DNA of 64,000 bases from Epichloe hybrida (GCA_019022495.1 JAFEKR010000001.1:5208001-5272000); one strand, 5' to 3'. Counted from the first letter of the stretch, positions 1 through 12,726 are shown. Numbers and translations are program-made. Notes: generated by a model not told the origin, from the letters alone.

Positions 1-1318
1 TTTGTTTGTGCTTTCAACACAAATGTCTGGCGGGGAAAATAGCTCTCGTCTCGCATTGGGCGTTTTGGGTGGCTTTTTTTTTATTTTTGAGCATACATAT
101 CAGGGAGTGAAACCAAGCAAAACGGATTGATTTGATTTATCAGACTTTGAGGCGTTAGTCTTCCTATCATTAACATGCGCAGCCATTTTCTAAACCGCCA
201 GTACGGAGTACGGAGTACAGGCACGCTGATTTGTGTCGTTGTCTGAGGGTGTCCAAACAGACGAGGAGGCCCCACTTAGAAATTCAATCTGCCGGCGGGG
301 CTGGGGGCTAAAAAAGCTGGCTGCGGGCACTTGGGCCCCCAAGTGCCCAACCCGGCTTAGCCGTTGTGGAGCATGGGTTTTTGTCGGATCGATGAGGTCT
401 CATTGTTCAGCAGGGCCGGGGGTGGGGTGGCAGATAGCTACTCCGTACATACGGTACAAGTAGCTTCATGCAGCAGTCAATTTTCATGAAAATCATGCAG
501 CCACTTTTCCCTTTTTGTGCCTGCACTTCACCTCGGTGCAACAACAACGTCGGCTCTGGTGACTTGCTCAGGTCGTCTGGTCGGCTTGGTAAATTGCCTA
601 AAGGTGAAGCCATGAAGCCAGCGACTTGAATATTACTCCATATCCACCAGCGGCCGCCTGCCTCTTTTGCTTGTGCTTCGCAGCTCTCAATTCTGATTTA
701 TTGGCTTGCCTGATGCGTGATCTTGCTGACCCCGGTCACAGTACGGAGTATGCAGTAACTGGCAGGTGCCGTGGTCGTGGTGGCTGGCCCAGCCACAAAC
801 TGGCATTGTCATTTGCCATTTGCCCCCCACATGCGCTTCTGTGAATGCTCCAGGCAGCAGCATCTCGCATCTGAGCTTTAATACCAGACACCATACCATC
901 ATCACACAATCATCACACATCATCACACACCAGGCACAGCCCAGTAGGCCTGGCCAGGCCGTTTCTTCTTTTTGTTTCCCGCCCGAAACATTCATTTGCC
1001 CTGCCCACATTTTTCACCCGTTTTCTTTTGCTATCGCTGCAGTCACCACGAGCTCGGCGTTCCAAAGACCCAATTCAGCCCAGAGGTCTGCTGCAGATCA
1101 AGCAAACTCATCAACAGCCCGCAGAGACGGTCGCCCCACGTCATCACTTCAATCCGCTTTCTGTGCCTTTCTCCGACAGCTCTGACAAATCTAGTGCCCA
1201 ACGCGCCACTCCTGGATGACTTCTTCCCGACGAGCTACCTCCAGTTGATTCCGGAGAACCTGGTATCGAGAATTGCTTTCCGAATTATTCTGGTGGCTTT
1301 GCGCCTGTAGCCGGCGAC
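1..1318. other. Intergenic region and tricalbin leader
   Basis: No convincing gene is seen. Short open frames on both strands lack domains and conserved-looking sequence. The stretch holds three copies of a GTACGGAGTA-type motif (201-218, 439-456, 741-750) and a CATCA/CACAC-rich run near 895-935. The last 300 bases are pyrimidine-rich, as expected for the 5' leader of the gene starting at 1319. Confidence 0.6.
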
Positions 1319-4300
1319 ATGTCTGCGTCAGTAGCCCAGGAGCTCAAGCAGCAGGGCGCCATTGAGGCCGCCCGAAACCCTGAAAGCTCCGTCACTGCCG
1401 ATGACGCTCAGCGAGAAATGGTTGAGCAGTCCAAAAACGCCGGTATCCCTGCTTTCACATTCGATCCCGATGCCTCTGCGCAAGAAAAACGTGCTCAAGC
1501 TGAAGCTGTAAGTCCATTGAACTACCTTGGTTGGACGTGCTCGAATTGAACGACAGCCGCCGTCTGTTACCAGCATCACGTCTTCTCAAACAAGCGGCAA
1601 CTAACGAGGCGTTTCGTCGTCTCGCCTTTGACAGGCCATACCCCCCGAACTTCAAAGGAGCAGCAGGCGCGAAAAGGGTGCTGCCATCATTACCGATGTC
1701 GACGACGGCACCGGGCCTGACGAAGAGCTTCCCGAGCCTAGTCAAGCTGGTGTCCTCGATGTCGCCAAAACTGCCGATGGCGGCAAAGACCTCACAGGCA
1801 CGGATCCTGGTGCTGCTGAAGCTCCATACTCGCGTACTGGTTGGGCCCCCAAGTTCGGCTGGGGAGGCGATGCAACTGAAGCAGAAAGCCTCCTCGATCA
1901 TGCGACTTGGCTCGAGGGTCAATTGCCTCACAGTCTCTACGGAGGTAGGTTGTAGCACCTCAAGACAAATCCGGAACCTTCCTAGGCCCCGCCCAACATC
2001 AAAGTCGCTTGCTAATGCGTTGCCATCCCATCAACAGACTGGTACCACAACACCGCTTTGATCATTTTTGCTTGTATTTCATCGTGGCTTGTCGCTGTTT
2101 TTGGCGGAGGCTTGGCTTGGGTCATGATCATTATGGCTGTTTGTGCGACATATTATCGAACCTCTCTGCGTCGCGTGCGACGCAACTTCCGCGACGACAT
2201 TACTCGAGAGCTTGCTATGAAGAGGCTTGAGAACGATAACGAATCGCTGGAGTGGATCAACTCCTTCATGGTCAAATTCTGGCCCATTTACCAACCCGTC
2301 CTTGCGCAGACCATTATCAACTCTGTCGATCAGGTCCTCAGCTCGGCAACTCCTGCTTTCCTTGATAGTTTAAAGCTCAAAACGTTCACCCTCGGCTCCA
2401 AGCCCCCCCGTATGGAGCATGTCAAGACCTATCCCAAGACGGAAGACGACATCGTTGTCATGGACTGGAAATTCAGCTTCACTCCCAATGATACGGCCGA
2501 TATGACGTCGCGACAAGTTAAGAGCAAGATCAACCCCAAAGTCGTGCTCGAGATCCGCATCGGAAAGGCAATGATTAGCAAGGGGCTCGACGTCATTGTG
2601 GAGGACATGTCCTTTTCCGGCATCATGAGACTAAAGATTAAGCTGCAGATTCCGTTTCCTCACGTTGAAAAGATTGAAATGTGCTTCCTTGAACGACCCA
2701 CCATCGACTATGTTTGCAAGCCCCTGGGGGGTGACAGCTTCGGCTTCGATATCAATTTCATTCCTGGTCTCGAGAGTTTCATCCTGGAGCAAATTCACGG
2801 CAATTTAGCGCCCATGATGTATTCACCAAACGTCTTCCCGATCGAAATCGCCAAGATGCTTGCTGGCACTCCCGTCGACCAGGCAGTTGGCGTCTTGGCA
2901 CTTACTCTGCACGGTGCACAGGGTCTGAAGAATTCCGACAACTTTGCAGGAACGGTCGATCCCTATGCTTGCATCAGCTTCAGCCGCCGACAAGAGCTTG
3001 CCCGAACCAAGACTATCGATGACAATGCCAACCCAAGATGGAATGAGACTCATTATCTCATCGTCACGTCTTTCAGTGACACGCTCGATATTCAGGTCTT
3101 CGACAAGAACGAATTTCGAAAGTCCAAGGAGCTGGGTGTGGCCACTTTCCGCTTGGAAGAACTCGAGGAGCTTCACGTTCTTGAAAATCAGCGTCTGGAC
3201 GTGATTGGAGACGGCAAGGCCCGCGGTGTTGTATCCTGCGATTTGCGATTTTTCCCAGTGCTCGAGGGCCAGACACTGCCTGACGGAAAAGTCGAGCCCC
3301 CACCAGACTCCAACCAGGGTATTCTTCGATTCACTGTCGAGCAGGCCAAAGATCTGGACGGCACCAAAAGTTTGGTCGGTCTTCTCAATCCCTATGCAAT
3401 CATGTTCCTCAACGGCAAAAAGGTTCATCAGACCAAGAATCTTAAGCGCACCAACAATCCAATCTGGGACAACGGCTCCAAAGAAATCCTCATAACGGAC
3501 AGACGGAAGGCCAAGCTGGGTGTCACAATCAAGGATGATCGAGGTCTGATTAGTGATCCCGACCTCGGCAAGTACCAAATCAAGCTCGACGAGATGCTGG
3601 ACTGCATGGCACAAGGCAAGGAATGGTATCAACTCGCTGGTGCTCACACTGGTCGCGTGAAAATGATGGCCCAGTGGCGGCCTGTTGCCATTTCTGGCGT
3701 TGGCGGCACGGGAGGTTACTCCATTCCCATTGGCGTGATGCGGCTTCACTTCCAAAAAGCCGTCGATCTGCGCAACTTTGAGTCTTTTGGCAAGTCTGAT
3801 CCCTATGCACGTGTTCTGCTCTCCGGGATTGACAAGGCGCGAACTGTTACATTCAAGAATGACTTGAACCCCGAGTGGGACGAGGTCCTCTATGTCCCCA
3901 TCCACTCCCCACGCGACCGACTCACGCTCGAAGTCATGGATGCTGAGAAGATGGGCAAGGACCGCAGTCTTGGTTTGGTGGAGCTCTTTGCGGGTGATTA
4001 CGTTCATCAAAGCGAGAGCGGCGAATATCTGGTGAATGATAAGAAGACTGTTCGGTCAGACGGCTTGCGACTGCATGGCAAAGGCATTGTCAAGGGAACT
4101 CTTGTTTATACCGCTGCATTTTACCCTTGCCTCAATGTGGCCGATCCTGAAGAGGAAGAAGAGGAGGAGGCAAAAGCTGAGAAGACTGAGAAGGCCGAAG
4201 GAACACCGCGAACCCCCGTGGATCGAGCACCTGAGGCTGGCAAGTTCAGAGCTAGCCTGGACAAGCCGCGGCCGAGCCTTGGAACAAGCAAAGTCAATGG

Positions 4301-6075
4301 AGAGAAGAGCGAGTCCGATGAGAGCACAGGCCGCCCATCGCTCGAAAACAAGGGACCACCAAAAATTCGACTCAGTCCCGAGGAGCTTCTCAAGCACGAG
4401 AGTGGTCTCCTCATTTTCCGACTCTTGGAAGCCGAGCTGCCGGAGAGCCACAGTCGACTTGAAATCTTCGTAGACGACATGGCATATGCTTCCTATATTT
4501 CCTGCACGGCTCCGAACAGGAGTCACAAGTTTGATGAGATTGGCGATTGCGTCATTCGTGAGCTCGACTTTTCTCGAATCACGCTAAAGGCTCGAAAGAA
4601 AGGTGATGACAAGGACCAGACGCTGGCGCAACTTACTGGAAATACCATGGAAACACTAAAGCAATGTTTGGTAAGTGAGACCTCGAGAAACTTGAGTCAC
4701 GGGGATAGGGTTGATGATGATGGTACCTAATGCCTCGGACTTTTTGCAGAACAACCCCACTACGCTCAAGCTGAGAACCGACGAAGGCAAAGGTGGTTGG
4801 GTCAAGGTCAGCCTCAAGTACATCCCTATCAAAATGGAGCTGGACCCCAGTGAGAGTATCAACAACATGGGAAAGCTTCGCGTGGATGTCTTGGACGGTA
4901 TCGAGCTACCATCAGCCGATCGAAATGGAAAGAGCGACCCTTACTGCAAATTCGAGCTCAACGGTCAAGAAGTGTACAAGACCAAGGTCATCAAAAAGAC
5001 ACTCAATCCAACGTGGAACGAATTCTTCGAGGTTGCCGTACCCTCACGGACGGCTGCCAAATTCAACGTGAACGTGTATGATTACGATTTTGCTGACAAG
5101 CCAGATTTCCTGGGTGCGGCTTCTATCAACTTGGAGGCTCTTGAGCCGTTCAAGGCCAGGGAGTCTCGATACATGCTGGATGGCAAGTCTGGTACTATCC
5201 GTCTGCGCCTCCTCTTTCGTCCCGATTATGTCACCAGAAGCATTCATGGCACCTCCACATTCTCTGGCCTAGGGGCGCCCACCAGAATCGTTACTGGCGT
5301 TGCCGGTGCTCCCATCAAGGGTGGTGTGGCTGTCGCCGGCGCCGTGGGACATGGCGTCGGCAAAGGCGCGTCTTTCTTGAAGCGAGGCATTTTGGGCAGC
5401 AAGAAGGAAAAGGAGAATGGCACTTTACCTGAATATCCTGACGTTCCAACCTTGGTGACCACGTCCAGTGATGGCGTTACTCCGGAACCTGGTCTCAGAA
5501 AAGCTACTGGGCTCTCTGAGTCACCAGAAGTCTCTCAGAGCACATCCAGCTCACAACATGCATTCCTCGGCCACGCGCGCACAAAAAGTATCGCCGCTTC
5601 TTCGATCCATAGCACTGCTCCCGGCAGCGGCGGACCAAAAGGCACTGCTACCGTGACAGTGGTCGGTGCCTCCGGGTTCCCGTCCTCTACAGATCTATTC
5701 ATCGTGGTGTCTCAATTATCGCCAAAGGAGAAGGTGATTGGCAAGACCAAGCACTTTAAGTCATCGAGTGGGCAATGGACATTTGAGGAAACCTTCAAGG
5801 TCTCATGCAGCCCGGACGCCCAATTCAAGATTGAAGCAAAGGGCGACCACTTCATCGGAAGCAGTGATGACCTTGGGGAACACATTTACTTTGTGGATGA
5901 TGCCGGAACCGGTGGCGCAAAGGAACTTGTAATTGGAGACGGCACAGTCACAGTGAGGAGCACTTTCCAACCTGCCGAGTTAGACGCACCAGATACGCCC
6001 AAGTCACACCTGAGACGAAGCTTCTTGAGCAAGCGAGAGCCTCGAGTGAGCCGGGAGTCAACGCCCAACCCTTAG
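1319..6075 (+). CDS. Tricalbin-like SMP/C2-domain ER-plasma membrane tether
   Basis: Four exons are inferred: 1319-1507, 1635-1944, 2038-4670 and 4750-6075, all with GT/AG ends and continuous frame, giving about 1485 residues, close to fungal tricalbins. An N-terminal cytosolic stretch is followed by a hydrophobic hairpin (about 174-205) and an SMP lipid-transfer domain (about 230-440). C2 domains begin near residues 448, 592, 730, 1084 and 1342; several carry the KSDPY or DPYA Ca-binding signature. An acidic Glu-rich linker lies near 4150-4180. Known family role: anchors cortical ER to the plasma membrane and moves lipids at contact sites. The 5' end is supported because exons 1 and 2 read cleanly into the SMP frame. 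Which of the yeast Tcb1/2/3 paralogues it matches cannot be decided by eye. Confidence 0.93.
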
Positions 6076-7033
6076 ATTGGGGCCGCTGTATTCTGGGTGT
6101 CTTTATGAGAGCTTCTGCCGCGACTTCACAACTTTTAAAATATATATATATAGGCTACGCTGGACAGCATGGTCATATGAAGCAGCTTCTCTTAGCATTT
6201 CATTTTTTACGACTGGTATCATTAAATCGTATGGTGCAGGGCATTGATTTTGGATTATTCTTTTATATATCTTGTGTGTTGCAGGTCGCGTTCTTTCTTT
6301 CCTCGTTTTCTATGTCCTTCTATTCTTATTATTGCCGATTTTTCAATTGATAATTCTTTACCTTTGGAGGCCATTGAGTCTTATGACGCCGCATGAAGAG
6401 GCGAAAGGGGAGGGCGGGATTTTCCCTAGTCGTACTATGGAAGGGAGGGAAGACAGGGAAAGTCTTATCATCAGATTTGATATTCTTGTTGAATAGTCTT
6501 TTTTTATTATTATGAAATTCATTCAGTAGTATCATGCTCGTCACATGGTTAGCGTTTTTGGCAAGCAATAAGGCGACTTTGTGGTCATGGATGGACTCAT
6601 GGTTGCAGATAGATTGTTGTTGTCGAGTTGGTCTTGGTCAGGCACCAAGGCAGCAATAGTGTTTGAGAGGATGACTAAGACGGCCATGCAGGTACCTGCA
6701 TACAGCTGAGTCTAGACTCTGATTGGCCAGCGGCTGGGGGGGCCGGGGGGGGAGAGGCTCCAGGAAGCTTTGGCACCGACAGAGCTGGTGACGCGCGATA
6801 CCGAAGCTGCCTGACCTGACAACGTCAACCGTTCCTCCATCACCACCCGACCTGTGTCATCAACAACTCGTTCAGTGCCATCACATCCACGAGATTCTCG
6901 ATCAGCCGACCGTCTTTTTTTATTCTTCTGTGCTTTGTCGAGAACCTCGTGACTAGGCAAAGACACATTAGCAGGCATTACGAAACCGTATTTCCCATCT
7001 CTGACTACATACAGTTCTGGTCTATCGCCAAAG
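6076..7033. other. Intergenic region
   Basis: It contains the 3' end of the tricalbin gene (AT-rich, with a TATATATATA run near 6140) and the promoter of the proteasome gene. No coding signal was found. Short open frames here have no recognisable features. Confidence 0.6.
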
Positions 7034-7972
7034 ATGGATACCCTCGTAGCCAGATACACCCGGCCGGCGTTTCAGCAGAACGAGCCGTTTGAAAATGAGG
7101 CACAGGAGCTGATGGCCACGGCATCTCTGACTACCAAGTTTGCCATGCCACCTGTCTCTCAGGTGAGTTTTATAATTCCGTGGGACGCCAAATTAGTCCT
7201 TGGATTACTGACTTTTTTTTTTTTTTTTTTTTTTTTTGCCCAACTCGCACAGCCGTCATCTTGGCTTCGAGCTGCCACGGACGACCGAGCCAACCCCGAC
7301 TGCCCCATCAAGATTGCGCACGGCACCACAACGCTGGCATTTCGTTTCCAGGGCGGCATCATCGTTGCGACCGACTCTCGTGCCACGGCCGGCAACTGGA
7401 TTGCCTCGCAGACGGTCAAGAAGGTGATCGAGATCAACAGCGTGCTGCTGGGCACCATGGCCGGTGGCGCGGCCGACTGCCAGTACTGGCTGGCCTGGCT
7501 GGGCATGCAGTGCCGGCTGCACGAGCTCCGACACAAGCGCCGCATCAGCGTCGCCGCCGCGAGCAAGATCCTCGCCAACCTGGTCTACAGCTACAAGGGT
7601 ATGGGGCTCAGCATGGGAACCATGTGCGCGGGCGTGACCAAGGAGGAGGGCCCTGCGCTGTACTATGTCGACAGTGACGGGACCAGACTGGCGGGCAACC
7701 TGTTTTGCGTGGGGTCGGGTCAGACATTTGCGTATGGTGTCCTGGACGCCGAGTACAAGTACGACTTGAGCGTCGAGGATGCGCTGGAGCTGGGCAGACG
7801 AAGCATTTTGGCTGCGACGCACAGGGATGCCTACTCTGGTGGCTTCATCAACCTGTACCATGTCAAGGAGGAAGGGTGGGTGAAGCACGGCTTCACGGAC
7901 ACGAACCCCGTCTTCTGGAAAACCAAGTTGGAGAAGGGGGAGTTTACTAATGTTACGAGCGAGCTGGACTGA
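7034..7972 (+). CDS. PRE2: 20S proteasome subunit beta type-5 (chymotrypsin-like)
   Basis: Two exons, 7034-7162 and 7253-7972, give about 282 residues; yeast Pre2 is similar in size. A propeptide of about 67 residues ends at Gly before the mature N-terminus [11 protein letters not shown], whose first Thr is the catalytic nucleophile of this Ntn hydrolase. Further family signatures are DSRATAG, Lys of the SQTVKKV segment, [13 protein letters not shown], and [12 protein letters not shown]. It is the chymotrypsin-like peptidase of the 20S core. The intron (7163-7252) is 90 nt, has 25 T at 7213-7237 and no in-frame stop, so the frame stays open if it is retained. The spliced form joins PPVSQ to PSSWLRA and is the more likely protein. 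Confidence 0.95.
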   Translation: MDTLVARYTRPAFQQNEPFENEAQELMATASLTTKFAMPPVSQVSFIIPWDAKLVLGLLTFFFFFFFFAQLAQPSSWLRAATDDRANPDCPIKIAHGTTTLAFRFQGGIIVATDSRATAGNWIASQTVKKVIEINSVLLGTMAGGAADCQYWLAWLGMQCRLHELRHKRRISVAAASKILANLVYSYKGMGLSMGTMCAGVTKEEGPALYYVDSDGTRLAGNLFCVGSGQTFAYGVLDAEYKYDLSVEDALELGRRSILAATHRDAYSGGFINLYHVKEEGWVKHGFTDTNPVFWKTKLEKGEFTNVTSELD

Positions 7973-8560
7973 AAAAGATGGGGGTGGGGGGAGGGGGGGG
8001 TTGCCAAAGCCTAGACTACTTGTTACGTGTGTAAACTTGTACAACAACAAAGGAAACCATGTTCTCGTTTGGTAACCCAAAGTGTCTGTCTGAATCGATT
8101 CCTTGCGTCGCTGCATGCAGTAAGCAGTAAGCCATCTGTTCCCTGTTTTCCTCCGGCCACATGTGCCAACATGTACTATGCACAATCACGCCATTGCATC
8201 CAAGGTGAGAAATTACGGTAGAAAACCAAGTCATCTTGAATTTTTTTCTCTCAAGTATTCCATGTACAGAATGGCTATAGTACCATGCTTGTTCCTCCCA
8301 CTTGACCCATGACCCGTGACCCGTGACCCGTAGACGCCCATGATTTTCAACAAGGTACGCAGCTTTTCTGCAGAAGAAAAGCACGATACAGTAATGACAG
8401 CGTGGTCCGAAAAAAGCACAGCTTGATGGCATGCAGTAAATCATGAGACCCATTCCAAGTTTGGCGTTTCAAGGAATCGAGTAGAAGGGAGAAGCACAGT
8501 ATTCATGTGACACGACAAGAACTGCAGAGTCGCCGACCAGATATATAATAACGCTCTCTC
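7973..8560. other. Convergent intergenic region (PRE2 / QRI7)
   Basis: This holds the 3' flanks of two convergent genes. A G-rich run lies just after the PRE2 stop (7981-8000), and a short direct repeat of TGACCCG units is at 8307-8331. No gene is seen. Confidence 0.55.
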
Positions 8561-9403
8561 TCAGCTCCTCATCCACCCGTCCATGGCCAGAATGGCGTCC
8601 CTCCCTTGGACGCTCATGGGCCATTTCCCCACGGGCAAAATGCCCAGCTCAGAAGACCACCCCGTCTCGAACATTTCCATGGCCGCCCACGCAATCATGG
8701 CGGCGTTGTCGGTGCACAGCTCGGCGGGCGGCGCCAGGATGCGCACGCCAGGGAAGCCTCTGGCCGAGAGCGTCTCGCGCAGCACATGCATCAGGAACCT
8801 GTTGGAGGCGACGCCGCCCGAGACGACGAGGGTGCCTGCCGCGCCTCGCAGCTCGGGAGCGTCCTGCAGGGCGAGCATCAGCCGCGAGGCGAGGTGCTGG
8901 AAGGCTGCGCGCATGGTGTGGCGGGCGAGGCATCGACGCTGGGGGAGGTCCATGGCGGGATTGTCCCGTGCGATTCGGTGGACGTGCGTGTGGATGGAGG
9001 AGAAGGAGAAGGCGAGGCGGCGCGTGTTGCGGAAGGGCAGGGGCACCGTCCAGGGGTACGGCGTCTGCACCGGCGTCATCTCGTCCTGCCGGTTCAGGGC
9101 GGGCTGGAAGAAGGCCTGGTGCTGGTCGGGGGTGTCGAAGGCGAACTGCTCGAGGAGCCGCCCGTACATGACGTCCGGGCTGGAGGCGAGCACGTCGGGT
9201 GGCAGTATGACGCGCGCCGTCTGGTCGAGGAGGTTCCCGATGGCGATGTCGCCCGTGTTGGCGACGATGTGGTGCTCCGTCAGGCCGGCCGAGTGGACGA
9301 GCTGCGTGTGTCCGCCCGAGACGAGGAGGGTCAGGAACGGGAACGAGGGGTCCGGGTCCCTTGGGTCCCTCTGGGATTTCTCCCGACTCGTATCCGTATT
9401 GGG

Positions 9404-9456
<53 letters not shown>

Positions 9457-9952
9457 CGTCGTCGTCCGAGGTGCTGCTGCTCGTTGGGTGCAGCGCCCCT
9501 ACGAGTCGCGGCGTCAAGGCATGCGCCTGCATGTGGTGCACCCCCACGAGGGGCACGCCCCATGCCACCGAGAGGCCCTTGGCCATGTTCAGTCCAACGG
9601 CCAGGTTGGCCACGATGCCCGGCCCCCTTGTGACGGAGACGAAATCTGGTCGTCGTTTCGACGAAAGGGCCTGGAGGGCCTGAAGAGCCTTTTGCACAAG
9701 GGGCGCGAGAGAGGCATTGTGGCCCTGGACGGCGACGACGGGGTGGACGCCCTTGAAGGCCCGGTTGTCAGACGAGATTCGCTCGTTGAACAGAAGCTCG
9801 GTGCGTTGGCGCGTGTGCGAGAGGACCGCGACGGCCGTGTCGTCGCATGAGGACTCGATGGCGAGAGTGACGAGGTTCCGTCGTTTGGCTACAGCGTGGC
9901 TATGAGGGGGTGCAAGCTTGCGTCGGACGAGGACGCATCGTGAGCGGAGCAT
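8561..9952 (-). CDS. QRI7: Mitochondrial tRNA N6-threonylcarbamoyladenosine transferase (Qri7/OSGEPL1)
   Basis: A single exon of 463 residues starts at an ATG followed by an Arg-rich, Ser-containing presequence, then LAIESSCDDT, the start of the TsaD/Kae1 ASKHA fold. The metal-binding HHMQAH motif, the nucleotide-loop sequence LLVSGGHTQL, the VVSGGVASN segment and the DNAAMIAW motif are all present, so the protein looks intact. Family role: transfers the threonylcarbamoyl group to A37 of ANN-decoding mitochondrial tRNAs. An inserted DDDD plus 17-Asn tract sits between HHMQAH and SGGHTQL, encoded by an AAC repeat. This is normally a variable loop, so activity need not be lost. The gene converges on PRE2. 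Confidence 0.95.
9405..9456. repeat. (TTG)n / (AAC)n microsatellite coding for polyAsn
   Basis: About 17 uninterrupted TTG units lie inside QRI7. On the minus strand they read AAC in frame and give a run of 17 Asn. Flanking GTC units give four Asp. Confidence 0.95.
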
Positions 9953-10257
9953 GAGATGATTGCGTGATGATTTCGTGATGATGATGAGGATGAGGATGAG
10001 GATGACGATGTTGGGTCATGTCGGAAGGAAAGAATGATTGATTGGATGATTTGGATCCACACGACAAATTTCCTCTTCGGGTCTGGCGCCGACGGCCGGC
10101 CCGCAGAAACACTTGAAACGTCATCTTCATGGCAAAACGGTTTTATTATTATTCTAATAATCCGTACGGAGTGTGCAAGTATGCCAACATTGCGTTATAC
10201 CTACATCAATTTCCAAAAAGATTTAAATCAATCATCTCCTGCAAAGGAAAGAGACAA
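9953..10257. other. Promoter region of QRI7 with GATGAG repeats
   Basis: It contains a GATGAT/GATGAG simple repeat (9955-10010) immediately upstream of the QRI7 start and a GTACGGAGT-type motif at 10161-10172. The remainder is the 3' flank of the membrane glycoprotein gene. No gene is seen. Confidence 0.55.
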
Positions 10258-12075
10258 TCATACCCAGTTCACCCACTCACACTTGCAGCCTCCATTCCCA
10301 CCATCAAACCCTCCAAACTCGGCGTCGCCACTGTTCCTGCGGTTAACCCACGTACCCCCGATGCCCATGTCGTTGACCAGCGCTTGCGCCTCGTCCTTTT
10401 GTACCTGCAAACGTTCGTTGACGGGTCGGGCCCAAACCAGTTTCTTGGCGGGATCCCCCCCGTGCGTATCCTGCGTGATTGTCACAGGGTATGGCATCGT
10501 GCCAGGGCGAATGAGCCGCCCCGTGCCCCCGATTCCCTTGCTCCCATCTGGTCTGAGAAGAGACGAGGTATTCCCCTCCAGAAACCTCGTCCAGATCTGG
10601 ACGTGAAGTCGCGTCTCACCCCAAGTGACTAGATGGGAGGCTTCTGTCTTGCGACACCCGCCGTCTTTATCCAGTGGGATCGTGTCTTCCGTCTGGTTCT
10701 GGATGGTGACTGATTTGAGAAAGATTGTTCTTTTGAAATACGTGTAGAAGCCGTAGTGCTCCGTAGGCAGGCCTCGGTCGAAAAGCCGGACAGGCTGGTG
10801 CACAGGGTTGGGCATCATCACTGCGGGTACCGACGTCCCATCTGCCTCCACATCTGGAGGCGGAATGAGATTCTTAAATGTGTCGTTGCCGATGTCCGAG
10901 CTGCTTTCTCTGCGGGTGAGTCGCGGAGGGGCAGGCACTACTGCTTCATTTGCAGAGTTGAGAAGACTGATGTAAAATGGTGCCGGCTCACCACCCTTTT
11001 GGTCAGACTTGATGTTATCCGTAGTCTCGCCCAAGAACCACATCTCCTTGAACTTTGGTGGTGCGGGATTCGGTGTGAACTGCGTGACTGTCGACTGTGC
11101 CCGTTTCAGAACGGCCTTGGCAAAAGACGCAGCTCTGTATGCTCGGCGTACCACCACTCTTGCTGTCGGCGGATCTCCATCAGGAACATTCCAAGTTCTG
11201 CTGGTGCTGTTGTCCCATTGAATCTGCACAATCAGCGTGGGTTGGTTGGGCCTGTACGGAACAACAGACGACTGTTGATCCTTGGGGAGAGAACAGCTCC
11301 AAAGACTAGACGGTTCCGTGCACCCTGACTTTGCGGCAGTATTGTCTGGTCCTACCACTGTCAGAACTCCCGTGGGCATCGGGGGAAAATCCGTCAAATT
11401 GACCCAGACGGAGGGTGCTTCCGCTTCCGCTGTGCCATGGTGTCGCGTGAGCAGCACCGCCAATAATATGACAAGTAGCAGCAGGGCCAACATCCCTCCC
11501 CAGATGGCCATCCAAACTCGTCTTCTTTGACGGCCCTCCCTCCCTGTACGCCCGAAGCAGCCCTTGGACGGTATACATCCGCGACCCCTCCAGAAACCAC
11601 CCGCTCTCCGCGCAACAATGTCCTCCTTCTCGTGTCGACGTCGCTGACGCTCGACCTTGTGCCTTGTTCCGGCAGCTGAGCGCACATGCTCCTGGGGAAC
11701 AAAATTTCCTTTCGGACGCACTGGGAGTGGCTCGCTGTTCATTCGAGGTGTTTGTGTTCGTGCAAGGGCCGGGATGTGGTCGATTGCACAGGGAGCTCCT
11801 CCTTGCGAACTCATAGTTGCGGCCAGTCCTGGGGAAGCCGGCCTCGGAGAAGGCGGGAACTGCGAGTGCAGAGGGTGGCCAGGCGGAAACACAGCTCGGT
11901 ACCGGATCAGTTTCCCGTCTTGTTGTTTTTTGGGTGGTGAGTATGGTGGTGGTGGAGGGCAATCTGCTGTGCTGATGGAGCCACGGGTGACGACTATACG
12001 TGGTGTTTCTGCTGAGCTAGGTCCGGCAACGGGCACGACTTCTTTGATTTGAGGTGTCTGGATTCTTTCTTGTTC

Positions 12076-12114
<39 letters not shown>

Positions 12115-12726
12115 GGCGAAAGAACGAGGCGACGGGCTCCGTCGAGGCGTTGGAGCTCGAACAATTGGCCCTTGGACGGCAACTGCATGAGTTTTGGGGG
12201 AATGTGCTGGCGTGAACTTGTTGTCCTGATATATCAAAATTTGATTTCTTTCCTGTTCCTTGGGGGAGTCAGTCCTCTGATCACGGCTCGAGAATGACAT
12301 TGTTTTATCAACAAAAGGTGTGACAACATGATCCCACCAGCCATGAGATCTGGAACCCGCACTGTCAGGACTCAGGCCGAGTCCTTTCGCCTTGATACGT
12401 CGTCTCTGAGGACTGGGGACGCCATCCTCCTCAAAAATAGTGCACGGTGTGCCGCTTTCAGATTCATTCCGTGTACCTTGTCCCAACTCGAGGCTCAAGA
12501 TTCTCTGGTGTGGCGTTGTCGTTTTTTCATAGTCAGAGGGCAAGGCTGGGACCGGAGGCGGCGTCTGCTCTTTGGGGAACTGTCGGGGCATGAGTGCCTG
12601 TGAGCACATACTAGATGCTGCTCGATTGGGACTGAATGATAGCGATGCATTCGGGGTGTCGGGAGACCATGCAGACCTCTGGACATATGATTCGGCACCG
12701 TTTCCGCGGTTTTCTGCTGTCTGCAT
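10258..12726 (-). CDS. Single-pass membrane protein with disordered N-terminus and extracytosolic domain (function unknown)
   Basis: The open frame reaches 12873 but begins there with TTG after a stop. The first in-frame ATG is at 12726, giving about 822 residues, unless an upstream exon exists. The N-terminal half is low-complexity (Pro/Ser-rich, with about 12 Gln encoded at 12075-12113). One strong membrane segment (AIWGGMLALLLLVILLAVLL, near residue 405-430) is preceded by Arg/Lys, so the C-terminus is likely outside the cytosol. That half has several N-glycosylation sequons (NLT, NST, NQT, NTS) and ends in CKCEWVNWV. I recall related fungal proteins annotated as 'glycoprotease family', but no HHMQAH or other TsaD motif is present, so that name would probably reflect the neighbouring QRI7 gene. 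Function is not known. Confidence 0.8.

Noticed and set aside
2823..4010. 395-codon open frame antisense to the tricalbin gene
   Set aside because: It mirrors C2-domain coding sequence on the other strand, has no domain or splice context of its own, and is explained by the biased codon use of the sense gene.
8583..9850. 366- and 414-codon plus-strand open frames across QRI7
   Set aside because: They are antisense shadows of the GC-rich QRI7 gene. The poly-Leu or poly-Val runs in them come from the TTG microsatellite.
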